From Azonexaceae bacterium s22 (GTDB lineage: Bacteria; Pseudomonadota; Gammaproteobacteria; Burkholderiales; Rhodocyclaceae), in NCBI GenBank assembly GCA_016617495.1, contig WYCU01000001.1, forward strand, positions 124,001 to 188,000: a stretch of 64,000 nucleotides of DNA, in the 5' to 3' direction. The notes under the pieces are model-generated. The model saw only the letters and a program-made list of their open reading frames with translations, was not told where the DNA came from and did no database searches. Shown piece after piece: positions 38,141-48,428 of the stretch (within the stretch, counting starts at the first letter, position 1; each line of letters starts with the position of its first letter). The translations under genes and the position numbers were made by a program.

Positions 38141-38155
38141 AGAACCGAACTCAAG

Positions 38156-38184
38156 AAAAAGCCCGCATTTCTGCGGGCTTTTTT
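38156..38184 (+). terminator. Rho-independent terminator after the MscS gene
   Basis: AAAAAGCCCGCA pairs with TGCGGGCTTTTT around a 4-nt loop, ending in a T6 run. It is symmetric enough to act on both strands. Copy 5 of the 15-mer repeat begins right after the T-run. The remaining bases to 38358 show no gene. Confidence 0.9.
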
Positions 38185-38186
38185 GC

Positions 38187-38201
38187 GGTCGACCGCGACA
38201 A
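38187..38201 (+). repeat. Copy 5 of the 15-mer GGTCGACCGCGACAA (intergenic)
   Basis: Exact intergenic copy directly after the mscS terminator. The terminator T-run forms the left part of the 23-base identity with copy 3 (38179-38201). Confidence 0.8.
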
Positions 38202-38358
38202 TCGCCTTTTGAGCCGCCCGATCCGGGCTGCTTGCGACGAACCTTCGATGCGATGACCACGTCATCGCATCGGGATTATCATCCTGAAACGCCACGCCAG
38301 ACAGGCCGTTCCAATCCGCTTGTCGCCGTTCACCTGTTCAGCCGCAAAGGAGCCGATC

Positions 38359-41300
38359 ATGCCAAGTTACACCGGGACGACCGCCAGCGAGACACTGACT
38401 GGCAGCACAGGGGCGGATACGCTGATCGGCCTCTCCGGAAATGACACCTATAGGGTCAACCATCTCGGCGACGTGATTGTGGAATCCAGCGCAAGCGACG
38501 GCAACGACACCGTCGCGACCTCGGTTCTGGATGCGCTCTCCATCTACAGCCTCGCACAGTGGTCGAACGTCGAGAACCTTACCTACACCGGCGCGCTGGC
38601 GGCTCAACTGCTGGGCAATTCCCTGTCCAATGTGCTCAAGGCCAACTCGGCCGCAGCCCAGGCCGACACGCTTTCTGGCGGCAATGGCAACGACAGCTTG
38701 TATGGTTATGGCGGCAACGATTCATTACTTGGCGGTGCCGGCAACGATGTGCTGGATGGCGGCACCGGGAACGACATGATGGTCGGCGGCGCTGGCAACG
38801 ACACTTATTTTGTCGACACATCGGGGGACCGCATCGTCGAAGCCAGCGCGGGGGGCACTGACACAATCCGCTCGGCGGCTTTCACGGACTTGCACTCAAG
38901 CTGGACGCAGCAAATCGAAGGTTTGGTATTTACCGGCACAGTGGCTGCGACCCTGCATGGGAACGCGCTTGGTAACGCACTTTCGTCAACTTCCACGACG
39001 AACGACACGCTTTATGGCTACGCTGGAAACGATACGCTCGATGGCGGAAGCGGTTCGGATTCGCTCATCGGTGGCACGGGAAACGATCTTTACAAGATTG
39101 GTGCTGGCGATGTGGCTGTCGAAGCCATCGATGAAGGTACGGATACCCTTCAGGGCTCAGCGACGGACCTGAGTATCGCGGCTTACGCTTCAACAATCGA
39201 GAACCTGTTTTTCACCGGCACGACAGGCGCCAATCTACTGGGCAACAGCCTTGCGAATTTGATGTCGGGCGCTTCGGGTAACGACGCGCTGAGTGGTGGC
39301 GCGGGAAACGACAGCCTGTTTGGCAGCACCGGCCTGGATACCGTGCTTGGCGGCGACGGGGACGATTTCATCTATGGCGGTGGACTGGCCGGCTTGACGG
39401 TCAATGCCGCATTGGCGGCCGATTCGGTTGCCGACCAACTTGCCGGCGGCATGGGGAATGACCGCTACCAGATCGACGATACGCTGGATACCGTGACTGA
39501 AGCGTCTGGCGCCGGCACCCTGGATGTGGTGATTTCGAAAATCGACAACTCGCTCACCCGCTACGCCTACGTCGAAGGACTGCTCCTGCAACGCGGGAGC
39601 AGCGCATGGCTTGGCCAAGGCAATACCGCCAGCAACGTCATTGTCGGCAACGAAGGCGACAACTATCTGGTCGGCGGCCTCGGCAACGATACGCTAAGCG
39701 GCTGGATCAATGTCCCCAATCCGGCCGATGCCCAAAGCGATATCCTCGAAGGCGGTGACGGCAACGACGTGTTGCTGGCCTTCGATTTCGTCAGTTCCGC
39801 CAAGCCCCGCGACGTCGCCTTGTTCGGTGGTGCCGGCAACGATTTCTATGTTCTTGGTTCGGCGCCGGGGAATTACAGCGGCCTCGACAGCGGCGGCACC
39901 GACACGGCCATCCTGGCTTCCAGTGGTTCGATCGAAGCCATTGATGGCGTTGAAAATGTGCTGCTCTGGGGGGCCAGCGCCAGTTACGACGCGCTTGCCC
40001 GCACAGCCATCGACCGGGCGTTTTCCATCGCCAATAGCTCACTGTACGCTGGCAATCCCGGTGGCGCACAAAATGCCACAGGTAACGATCTGTCCAACCG
40101 GATCACCGGCAATTCCCTGAACAATATCCTGACCGGCGGCGTCGGCAACGACACACTGCTCGGCGCCGGCGGCAACGACACTTTGCAGGGCGGCGCCGGC
40201 ATCGACAGTCTGATTGGCGGTGCCGGAAACGACTGGTATGACATCGATAGCGGCGACCTCGTCAGTGAACTTGCCGGTGGCGGCTTCGACATCCTCGCTT
40301 CGCGGACGATCAGCACCCGCTCGGGCTTCAGCGCCTATGCCAACTTCGAGGGCTGGCAATATCTCGGTAGCGCCTCAATCAATCTCAATCGCGGGATCGG
40401 CAACAACACTGCAGACTTGCTCATCGGCGGCAGTGGTGATGACACGCTCTCCGGCTACAACGGCAACGACACCCTATTCGGTGGGAGTGGCAACGATTCC
40501 ATCGTGGGCGCAGCTGGAGCAGACTCGCTAGCCGGCGATCAGGGCGCTGACCTTCTCTACGGCGGAAGCGAAAACGATACGCTGGATGGCGGCGATGGCA
40601 GCGACCAACTTTTAGGCGAAGGCGGTAACGATCATCTGCAAGGCGCCACCGGAGACGATGCGATGTCTGGGAGCGATGGGCAGGACACGCTCCTGGGTGG
40701 CGATGGCAATGACCAGATTTATGGCGAAAACAACGGAGATTTCCTGGTCGGCGGCCTGGGCAATGACGAGCTATTCGCCGGTAGCGGGAAAGCCCCCGTT
40801 GGGCCAGCCACCTCATCGCATGGCGACCATCTGTGGGGAGATTTACAAGGGGCAAGCGGTAGCGGCTACGCCGACCGCTTCATTATCGATACAGTGGGCT
40901 GGGAAAACAGCATTTCCGAAACATTCACTGGCAGCGGCGCTTTCGAGTTCGTCAATGGCACAACCATCGGCGACTTCGAGGCCGGCATCGACAAACTTGT
41001 GATCAACAGCCAGTGGATTGGAAATCTGGATAGCGTTCTTGATACGCCAACAGAGGTCGTCAGCGCTGGCAGCAGCTTCTCCGCCAACGCCGAGGTTGTG
41101 CTGATCAGGGCTGACATCGGCGAAACTTTGCTCAGCAACCCGACGGCAATCTTCGACGACATTGACGCTTCTGAAATCGCCGCGGTAATCGGCAGCGCTA
41201 CCGGATCCATCGCTATTGGGCAAGGCACGCTATTCGTTGTTGACGACGGCATCAACTCGGCAGTTTTCTTGTTTACGTCAGCTGACGGTAACGCCACTGT

Positions 41301-41379
41301 CGCGGCGGACGAGTTATATCTGCTTGGGGTAATTGCCGGCCAGGCGAAACTCGCCGCATCGGATATCCAGTTGTTCTGA
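38359..41379 (+). CDS. RTX-type calcium-binding secreted protein (1006 aa)
   Basis: A 1006-residue acidic, Gly/Asn/Asp-rich protein without an N-terminal signal peptide. Multiple clusters of the haemolysin-type nonapeptide GGxGxDxLx are visible, for example GGNGNDSLYGYGGNDSL, GGAGNDVLDGGTGND and later GGDGSDQLLGEGGNDHL. They alternate with repeated segments like IENLFFTGTTGANLLGNSLAN. The last 170 residues lack RTX repeats and end LAASDIQLF, a likely type I secretion signal region. Such proteins fold on binding Ca2+ outside the cell; role could be adhesion, S-layer or enzyme. No catalytic domain is seen. AAAGGAG precedes the ATG at 38359. No HlyB/HlyD/TolC genes lie in the window. Confidence 0.87.
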   Translation: MPSYTGTTASETLTGSTGADTLIGLSGNDTYRVNHLGDVIVESSASDGNDTVATSVLDALSIYSLAQWSNVENLTYTGALAAQLLGNSLSNVLKANSAAAQADTLSGGNGNDSLYGYGGNDSLLGGAGNDVLDGGTGNDMMVGGAGNDTYFVDTSGDRIVEASAGGTDTIRSAAFTDLHSSWTQQIEGLVFTGTVAATLHGNALGNALSSTSTTNDTLYGYAGNDTLDGGSGSDSLIGGTGNDLYKIGAGDVAVEAIDEGTDTLQGSATDLSIAAYASTIENLFFTGTTGANLLGNSLANLMSGASGNDALSGGAGNDSLFGSTGLDTVLGGDGDDFIYGGGLAGLTVNAALAADSVADQLAGGMGNDRYQIDDTLDTVTEASGAGTLDVVISKIDNSLTRYAYVEGLLLQRGSSAWLGQGNTASNVIVGNEGDNYLVGGLGNDTLSGWINVPNPADAQSDILEGGDGNDVLLAFDFVSSAKPRDVALFGGAGNDFYVLGSAPGNYSGLDSGGTDTAILASSGSIEAIDGVENVLLWGASASYDALARTAIDRAFSIANSSLYAGNPGGAQNATGNDLSNRITGNSLNNILTGGVGNDTLLGAGGNDTLQGGAGIDSLIGGAGNDWYDIDSGDLVSELAGGGFDILASRTISTRSGFSAYANFEGWQYLGSASINLNRGIGNNTADLLIGGSGDDTLSGYNGNDTLFGGSGNDSIVGAAGADSLAGDQGADLLYGGSENDTLDGGDGSDQLLGEGGNDHLQGATGDDAMSGSDGQDTLLGGDGNDQIYGENNGDFLVGGLGNDELFAGSGKAPVGPATSSHGDHLWGDLQGASGSGYADRFIIDTVGWENSISETFTGSGAFEFVNGTTIGDFEAGIDKLVINSQWIGNLDSVLDTPTEVVSAGSSFSANAEVVLIRADIGETLLSNPTAIFDDIDASEIAAVIGSATGSIAIGQGTLFVVDDGINSAVFLFTSADGNATVAADELYLLGVIAGQAKLAASDIQLF

Positions 41380-41698
41380 TCAGGCGATCATTGCCTTCTC
41401 GCAGGGCGGATTGAACGACGTCGGGCAACCTCAGCAAGGGCCTCAATCACTCCCCCGGCAGTCTGCTTGAACGGCCATGCCTAGTGACCTAGTATGGGTT
41501 TGAGAAAGGCTGAATCACATCACGCTCCAAACGCCCCCAGCCAGAGAAAACCAAGGCGACTTGATAGCTAAGTCGAGTGATTTTTATATTTTGACCGGCT
41601 TTTCAGGGTTTGCGTGCTCACCCAGGCTCCGACGATTGGCGTAAACGCCGGAATGGGTGCGTTAACACCCAAGAACGTGGGGAATAAGGAGACACACG
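41380..41698. other. 319-bp spacer between the two RTX genes
   Basis: No gene is supported here. Near the right end two short inverted repeats occur, GGCGtaaaCGCC and GGGTGcgttaaCACCC, within 40 bp of each other and about 20 bp before the Shine-Dalgarno of the second RTX gene. They could be an operator or leader hairpins. No clear -35/-10 pair was found. Confidence 0.4.
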
Positions 41699-43270
41699 AT
41701 GGCAACCTATACTGCTTACGTTGGGGATGACATGTCGTCATCCGTCAAATTCACTGACGAGGGTACGATCACAATCGCTACCGCTTCCCAAATCAGGGTC
41801 GTCATGCCAGACGGCACGATTCAGGATTATCTGGGATCGTTTAATTACTATGTCGTCGGTAACTATATGTATCTCGATCCGGCAAGCAGTACATTTACCG
41901 GCTTCAAATTCTATGCGGCAAATTACACTTTACTTGGCGCGATCAGCGCCAATGTGCCCGGAAGTGTTTATGAATCCTATGCCAACGCGAACAATTTTCA
42001 GGGCTTGATGGCCTATGCCTTTGCAGGCAACGATACCGTCACAGGAAGCGCCTACAACGATACCTTACAAGGTTATGCCGGTAACGATTTGATCAGAGGC
42101 AATGCGGGGAATGACCTGATTAATGGCCAGGCCGGCATGGATACCTTGCTGGGCGGTGCGGGCAACGACACTTATATCGTCGACAATGCAGGAGACCGGG
42201 TATACGAGACCACGATCGCCGGTGGTACGGTGGACGCAGGGGGTTCCGATCTGGTCAGGTCGTCAGTCACATTTTCCCTGGGGGCTTTTGTGGAGTCGCT
42301 GGCGCTGACCGGCTCTGCCGGCATTAGCGGCACTGGCAACAGTTTGTCTAACCGGCTAACAGGAAACTCGGCCAGCAACAGCCTGGCCGGTGGCGCAGGC
42401 AACGATACACTCGATGGAACAGCCGGTAACGATACGATGGCCGGCGGCACGGGAAACGACACCTACTATAAACGCGATGTGGCGGACGTCCTCACCGAAA
42501 ACGCTGGCGAAGGTACAGATACCGTCTATAGCTACATTGGCAACTACACGCTGCTCAGCAACTTTGAGAACGGTTGGATCGCAACCACAGCGACGGCCAA
42601 CCTGACCGGTAACTCGATCGCCAATTTGCTGTATGCGGGAACCGGCAACAACATCCTCAATGGGGGTAGCACGTCTGGCAGCGATATTGATACCGTTTCG
42701 TTCGCTTACGGCATCACTGGAACCAGTGGCGTTACCGTCAGCTTGGCTACAACCGCCGCTCAGAGTACTGTGGGCTCAGGGTGGGATGCCCTGATTAACA
42801 TCGAAAATCTGGTCGGGTCCGCTTACGCCGACAAGTTTACTGGCAACTCCGGAAACAACCGGCTCACCGGCGGATCGGGAAATGACACGTTGTCCGGTGG
42901 CGTGGGTAACGATGTCATCATTGGCGGCACGGGCAAAGACAGCCTCTCCGGTGGCGCCGGAAATGACCTATTCGACTTGAATGCAGCAACTGAATCCGCT
43001 CCGTCCAATACTTCATGGGACGTCATTACCGATTTCGTTCGCGGCCAGGACAGGATTGATCTATCGACACTGGACGCAAACACTGCCACGACATCCACTA
43101 ACGAAGCATTTACCACTGTGATCAGCAGCTCGACGGCGTTTACTGTGGCCGGTCAGTTAAAGGTTTCAAATGGCGTGCTCTACGGCAATACGGATGCAGA
43201 CAATGCTGCCGAATTCGCCATTCAGCTGATTGGGGTTTCGACGATGACGACAAGCGACTTTGTGCTTTGA
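41699..43270 (+). CDS. RTX-type calcium-binding secreted protein (523 aa)
   Basis: A 523-residue relative of the preceding gene. The first 110 residues form a non-repeat domain (TYTAYVGDDMSSSVKFTDEG, YYVVGNYMYLDPASSTFTG). RTX nonapeptides follow (GYAGNDLIRGNAGNDLI, GGAGNDTLDGTAGNDTM, GGSGNDTLSGGVGNDVI). The end FAIQLIGVSTMTTSDFVL matches common type I secretion C-termini. The ATG at 41699 has AAGGAG. The two genes are co-oriented but separated by 319 bp, so they may have separate promoters. Function is unknown beyond calcium-binding repeats. Confidence 0.87.
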   Translation: MATYTAYVGDDMSSSVKFTDEGTITIATASQIRVVMPDGTIQDYLGSFNYYVVGNYMYLDPASSTFTGFKFYAANYTLLGAISANVPGSVYESYANANNFQGLMAYAFAGNDTVTGSAYNDTLQGYAGNDLIRGNAGNDLINGQAGMDTLLGGAGNDTYIVDNAGDRVYETTIAGGTVDAGGSDLVRSSVTFSLGAFVESLALTGSAGISGTGNSLSNRLTGNSASNSLAGGAGNDTLDGTAGNDTMAGGTGNDTYYKRDVADVLTENAGEGTDTVYSYIGNYTLLSNFENGWIATTATANLTGNSIANLLYAGTGNNILNGGSTSGSDIDTVSFAYGITGTSGVTVSLATTAAQSTVGSGWDALINIENLVGSAYADKFTGNSGNNRLTGGSGNDTLSGGVGNDVIIGGTGKDSLSGGAGNDLFDLNAATESAPSNTSWDVITDFVRGQDRIDLSTLDANTATTSTNEAFTTVISSSTAFTVAGQLKVSNGVLYGNTDADNAAEFAIQLIGVSTMTTSDFVL

Positions 43271-43285
43271 CGACAACCTCCCGAC

Positions 43286-43317
43286 GTGCAAGCCCGACAT
43301 CAGCGGTGGGCTTGCAC
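43286..43317. terminator. Shared terminator between the RTX gene and metF
   Basis: GTGCAAGCCC pairs perfectly with GGGCTTGCAC across a 12-nt loop, in the 105-bp gap between convergent genes. T-runs are short on both sides. It probably serves both transcripts. Confidence 0.6.
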
Positions 43318-43375
43318 TTTGCGCGACGAGCATCAAGGCCTCATCGCCCCGGCACAGATGACGTACTTATCGCGG

Positions 43376-44200
43376 TTAGCCCAAGCGGCGGCAAATTTCC
43401 GTGGTCAACGCTGCCTGATTCATGCAGTAGAAATGCAGCCCCGGGGCGCCGCCCTGGAGCAGACGTTCGCACAGTTCGGTAACCACATCCAGCCCGAAGG
43501 CTTTGATGCTGTCGCTATCGTCGCCGAAGCTTTCGAACTTCTTGCGCATCCAGCGTGGAATGTCGGCGCCGCAGGCATCGGAGAAGCGGGCGAGCTTGGT
43601 GAAGCCGACGATGGGCATGATGCCTGGAATGATCGGCACATCGACGCCAAGCGCCTTGGCTTCGTCCACAAAGTGGAAATAGGCATCGGCGTTGTAGAAA
43701 TACTGCGTGATCGCTGAATTGGCCCCGGCCTTGACCTTACGCGCGAAGGCTTCAAGGTCGTCCTTGGGGCTGCGGGCCTGCGGGTGCCATTCTGGATAAG
43801 CGGCGACTTCGAGGCTGAAGTGGTTGCCGGTCTCGGCGCGAATGAATTCGACGAGTTCGTTGGCGTAGCGGAATTCGCCAGTTTCGGCCATGCCGGAAGG
43901 CAAATCACCGCGCAGGGCGACGATGCGGCGAATGCCCGCTTCCTTGTATTCAGCAAGAATTTCGCGGATGGATTCGCGCGTCGAGCCGATGCAGGAGAGA
44001 TGCGGTGCCGCGTCGAAACCTTCTGCGGCGATTTCCTTGACGACGGCAAAGGTACGCTCGCGGGTCGAGCCGCCTGCGCCATAGGTCACAGAGAAGAATT
44101 CCGGTTTCAGTTCGGCCAGTTTCTGGCGCGTCGTACGGAGTTTTTCCAGGCCTTCCGGCGTTTGCGGCGGAAAGAATTCGATGGAAATTTCAGTTTTCAT
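43376..44200 (-). CDS. metF: 5,10-methylenetetrahydrofolate reductase
   Basis: A 274-residue flavoprotein reducing methylene-THF to methyl-THF for methionine synthesis. The N-terminal EISIEFFPPQTPEGLEKLR contains the catalytic Glu; FFSVTYGAGGSTRERTF, HLSCIGSTRESI and ALRGDLPSG are diagnostic. The C-terminus ends QGGAPGLHFYCMNQAALTTEI. Its start overlaps the tlyA end by 4 nt, in the ahcY-tlyA-metF operon under SAH riboswitch control. Confidence 0.96.
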   Translation of the reverse strand: MKTEISIEFFPPQTPEGLEKLRTTRQKLAELKPEFFSVTYGAGGSTRERTFAVVKEIAAEGFDAAPHLSCIGSTRESIREILAEYKEAGIRRIVALRGDLPSGMAETGEFRYANELVEFIRAETGNHFSLEVAAYPEWHPQARSPKDDLEAFARKVKAGANSAITQYFYNADAYFHFVDEAKALGVDVPIIPGIMPIVGFTKLARFSDACGADIPRWMRKKFESFGDDSDSIKAFGLDVVTELCERLLQGGAPGLHFYCMNQAALTTEICRRLG

Positions 44201-45021
44201 GGTTTTAGACAGATGAAGAATTCGCGGTTGCCGTCGCCGCCGGTAATCGGGCTTTCAAACCAGTTTGTCGCGGTCAACCCGATTTTTTGGGCCGATTTGC
44301 GCAGCTTGTCCTCAACTTCGCGATAGAGCGCCGGATCGCGCACGATGCCGCCTTTGCCGAGCTTACCCGGCCCCACCTCGAATTGCGGCTTGACCAGCAA
44401 CAGGAGGTGACCTGTTCTGGCCAGAAGCGGCGGCAGCTGCGGCAGGATCAGCGTCAACGAGATGAAGGACAGATCGCCAACAATGAGATCGAAACCTGCC
44501 GGCGGCAGGGCCGAACCCAGATCGCTGGCGTCCAGCGCACGACAATTGATGCCTTCGAGGCAAACCACACGCGCATCCCCGCGCAGGCGAGGATGCAACT
44601 GGTCGTGGCCGACATCGACTCCGACGACGCGCGCGGCACCGGCTTGCAGAAGGCAATCCGTAAAGCCACCGGTCGACTGGCCGACATCAAGGCAGACCAG
44701 CCCGCTGACGTCGATATGGCTGGCCGCAAGCGCGCCGGCCAGCTTCAAGCCGCCGCGCGAGACGTAGCGGTCCATTTCATCGGCGATCACGCTCAGTTCG
44801 GCATCGGGCGGCAGTTCCTGCGCAGCCTTGGTGAGCGGCTTGCCAGCCCAGCTGACGCGCCCTTCGGCGATCAGTCGCTGCGCAGCCGTGCGCGAGGGCG
44901 CCAGGCCCTGTTGCACCAGCAATGCATCGGCACGCAGCAGGCCACCGCGGTCAACCGCAGTTTTAGCGACTTTATCCTCGCGAGGCCGCCCCTGGCGGGC
45001 ATGGAAGGAGTTCATGCTCAT
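44197..45021 (-). CDS. TlyA family rRNA/haemolysin-type RNA methyltransferase
   Basis: A protein of about 274 residues with an N-terminal S4 RNA-binding domain (RADALLVQQGLAPSRTAAQR) and an FtsJ-like Rossmann methyltransferase domain (LVCLDVGQSTGGFTDCLLQAGA, DLIVGDLSFISL). TlyA enzymes 2'-O-methylate 16S and 23S rRNA. They use SAM, so its place between ahcY and metF fits the methylation cycle. The ATG at 45021 is preferred to a TTG at 45039. It starts 24 bp after ahcY and overlaps metF by 4 nt. Confidence 0.88.
   Translation of the reverse strand: MSMNSFHARQGRPREDKVAKTAVDRGGLLRADALLVQQGLAPSRTAAQRLIAEGRVSWAGKPLTKAAQELPPDAELSVIADEMDRYVSRGGLKLAGALAASHIDVSGLVCLDVGQSTGGFTDCLLQAGAARVVGVDVGHDQLHPRLRGDARVVCLEGINCRALDASDLGSALPPAGFDLIVGDLSFISLTLILPQLPPLLARTGHLLLLVKPQFEVGPGKLGKGGIVRDPALYREVEDKLRKSAQKIGLTATNWFESPITGGDGNREFFICLKP
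44265..44279 (-). repeat. Degenerate 15-mer copy in the tlyA gene
   Basis: Read on the minus strand this is GGTTGACCGCGACAA, one mismatch from the 15-mer, and it follows an A6 run like copy 4. It is the only near-exact copy found on the minus strand. Confidence 0.5.
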
Positions 45022-45045
45022 GCGGGACGGCTCCGGCAAATGGGC

Positions 45046-46441
<1,396 letters not shown>

Positions 46442-46446
<5 letters not shown>

Positions 46447-46526
46447 AGCAGGCTCCTTTGAACTGTGGCAGTCGGGACGGGTTCGCCAGACTATCGCGAC
46501 TCACCCGGCATCCCCGTGACTGCCAC
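46442..46526 (-). promoter_or_regulatory. Expression platform of the ahcY leader with competing stems
   Basis: Two mutually exclusive pairings are visible on the minus strand. GTGGCAGTC (46518-46526) can pair with GACTGCCAC (46465-46473). Alternatively GCCACAG (46463-46469) pairs with CTGTGGC (46442-46448), a stem that contains the GTG start codon and encloses the AAAGGAGCC Shine-Dalgarno in its loop. The second stem would block translation; the first would free it. The pairings are seen directly; their control by SAH is inferred. Confidence 0.65.
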
Positions 46527-46534
46527 GGGTTGAA

Positions 46535-46602
46535 TGGGTGAGCGCCGTTGTGAACCGAGCCTGAGGGAAACATCCCCTGCAGCGCTCCTCGGTAGGCTCA
46601 GG
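46535..46602 (-). promoter_or_regulatory. SAH riboswitch aptamer upstream of ahcY
   Basis: On the minus strand the aptamer shows the conserved core CCGAGGAGCGCTGCA, a P1 helix GAGCCT/AGGCTC, an inner P2 hairpin (GGGGATGTTTCCCTC) and the 3' strand AACGGCGCTCACC that pairs with GAGCGC as the pseudoknot. This is the established SAH riboswitch class, found mainly in beta- and gammaproteobacteria before ahcY operons, where SAH turns expression on. It lies about 90 nt from the GTG start. A TATAAT at 46603-46608 abuts its 5' side. Confidence 0.92.
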
Positions 46603-46608
46603 ATTATA
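46603..46608 (-). promoter_or_regulatory. -10 box of the ahcY operon
   Basis: TATAAT on the minus strand directly before the aptamer. The -35 region (near 46626-46632) is poor. Position relative to the riboswitch supports it as the start of the leader transcript. Confidence 0.6.
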
Positions 46609-46754
46609 AACGGGTTTTCTCCAGAAACCGACCACCTGCTGGCCCCTAGCCCAAAATCCGCAATTTTCATGGCAACAAGCGCTGGGAGATTTTTGATTTT
46701 CCTTAAAAAATACAGAAAACATGGCTTGCTAGAATGGCCATCAGGGAGAAAAAC

Positions 46755-47870
46755 ATGACTCAAATCAAAATTACGCTAAATTCCGTCGCATTCAATGTCG
46801 GCGAAAATGAAACCGTACTGCAAGCCGCCTTGCGCCAAGGGGTTAATCTCAAATTCTCATGCGGAGGCGGCAGTTGCCACGCATGTCTAATGAAATGCAT
46901 TTCCGGCGACATCCCACAAGCCGCGCAAGCGGGGCTTCCTGGTGAACTTGTCGAATGTGGCTATTTTTTGCCCTGCATATGCCACCCTATCAACGACATG
47001 GCGCTATCCGAGCCGGATTCTTTGGACTTTCAGGTGGATGGCGTTTGTGTCGACTGGCGCACCGACGCCTTCGGAGGATTGCTGGAAATTGATCTTGTGA
47101 GACTTCTCCCCGGGCTTATCGAGGGCATGAATATAGTGCTGTTTCATGATAATGCCCACTACGAAGCGGTGGTTGTTGGATTGCCGGAACACAACTATTA
47201 CCTGACGCTTCGGATGGCTCTGCCCGAGGATACCGGAATCGACTGGCACGCCCATCTTGGAAAAACCGTGAGAGTCAAGCTGGCGTCTGCTGATCCCCGA
47301 GACCCCGTCCCGAGCGGAAACCTCGTACCAAGTCCCGATCCAGCGCTATGGGAACTCATTGGTGCAAAGCGAGTACGAGCCGCCCTGGAAACGTTTTATG
47401 ACATGGTCTTTGCCGACCCACGCCTGTCCCCATTTTTTTCTGGTGTCACCAAAGAACGAGTCATCGGCAAGCAATTTTCTTTTATGGAAAAACTGATGAC
47501 AGGCCAAAAAGTTTACTTTGGTGACAACCCCCGCAATTCACACCACTGGATGGTCATTTCCGAGAATCTGTTCGATTATCGCGAAAGCCTGATGAGAAAG
47601 GCGCTTCAAAGTCATGGCGTAATCGAGTCACAGATCGAACGCTGGATGCGCCTGGAAGGATTCTACCGGGGCGACATCATCAAGTCCCGCCCATTCCCAC
47701 GCATGCTCGACGGCATTGAGCAACCATTAGATGGATTCGAAGAAGCCATTATCGATGTCGGAACCCTGTGCGACCACTGTGGCGCCGAAGTCAACCCGGG
47801 AGACATTGTCATTTTCCATCGGCGTCTTGGCTCCATAGCTTGTAAAAATTGCGGAACTTCTTCACACTAA
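46755..47870 (+). CDS. Ferredoxin-truncated haemoglobin-zinc ribbon fusion protein
   Basis: A 371-residue soluble fusion. Residues 1-85 form a plant-type [2Fe-2S] ferredoxin with Cys36, Cys41, Cys44 and Cys74 in exact C-x4-C-x2-C-x29-C spacing. Residues 95-180 are a beta-rich region I do not recognise. Residues about 198-310 look like a truncated haemoglobin: FYDMVFADPRLSPFFSG, KQFSFMEKLMTG, YFGDNPRNSHHWMVI, with His263 as the likely proximal haem ligand. Residues 339-366 hold a CxxC...CxxC zinc ribbon. The protein could sense or reduce O2 or NO with electrons through the ferredoxin. ATG at 46755. It heads a three-gene set with a Roadblock-like and an ABC-phosphatase gene. Confidence 0.82.
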   Translation: MTQIKITLNSVAFNVGENETVLQAALRQGVNLKFSCGGGSCHACLMKCISGDIPQAAQAGLPGELVECGYFLPCICHPINDMALSEPDSLDFQVDGVCVDWRTDAFGGLLEIDLVRLLPGLIEGMNIVLFHDNAHYEAVVVGLPEHNYYLTLRMALPEDTGIDWHAHLGKTVRVKLASADPRDPVPSGNLVPSPDPALWELIGAKRVRAALETFYDMVFADPRLSPFFSGVTKERVIGKQFSFMEKLMTGQKVYFGDNPRNSHHWMVISENLFDYRESLMRKALQSHGVIESQIERWMRLEGFYRGDIIKSRPFPRMLDGIEQPLDGFEEAIIDVGTLCDHCGAEVNPGDIVIFHRRLGSIACKNCGTSSH

Positions 47871-48001
47871 ACCTATGACGTTTGGCGTACATTATTCACG
47901 TGTTTGCCATTAGTGTCGGAACAATGGCCGGCGCTGGCAGATACAACTTCAAGTGTGCCAAGTCATTCACAAATATATTCATTACCAACAGGGAGTTAAT
48001 C

Positions 48002-48415
48002 ATGTCTGCAAATTCACTTGACCAAGCTTTAGCCCATGCCGTCGGCACCATTCCGGAGTGTGTCGCCGCAGGTTACGTCGATATCGCTTCGGGAATGCTG
48101 CTCTCAATGAAGACTGTCGACTCACATCCTGGCGAAGTGATTGATCTCCTGGCTGCAGCGACGGCCGATCTCTTTGCCGGCCCAAACATCGTAACCATTG
48201 AGAACCTCTTCAAAAAGGCCCGCGGAGTCGCTCTCGACAATCATCATTACTTTCAGGAAATCATCGTTAATAGCGACAACCTGATCCACATCTTCCTTCG
48301 TGGCAAACTACATACTGACTACATTGCGGTGTTCGTTTGTCGTAAAACAGCGAATCTGGGTATGGTTCTGACCAAATCCAGGGCGGCATTACCCTCGCTC
48401 GAATCCGCAGTGTAA
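48002..48415 (+). CDS. Roadblock/LC7-like domain protein
   Basis: A 137-residue protein resembling the Roadblock/LC7 (MglB-like) fold: ECVAAGYVDIASGMLLSMKT forms the typical G-x-V-x-D-x-x-SG strand pair, and a helix (DLLAAATADLFAG) precedes NLIHIFLRGKLHTDYIAVFV. Such proteins are dimeric platforms that regulate small GTPases or other NTPases. No small GTPase is next to it; the nearest NTPase is the ABC ATPase of the following gene. The ATG at 48002 has a GGGAG Shine-Dalgarno; a longer open frame begins at 47882 but has no Shine-Dalgarno. Family placement is by pattern only. Confidence 0.68.
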   Translation: MSANSLDQALAHAVGTIPECVAAGYVDIASGMLLSMKTVDSHPGEVIDLLAAATADLFAGPNIVTIENLFKKARGVALDNHHYFQEIIVNSDNLIHIFLRGKLHTDYIAVFVCRKTANLGMVLTKSRAALPSLESAV

Positions 48416-48428
48416 GTAGGGGCACCAC

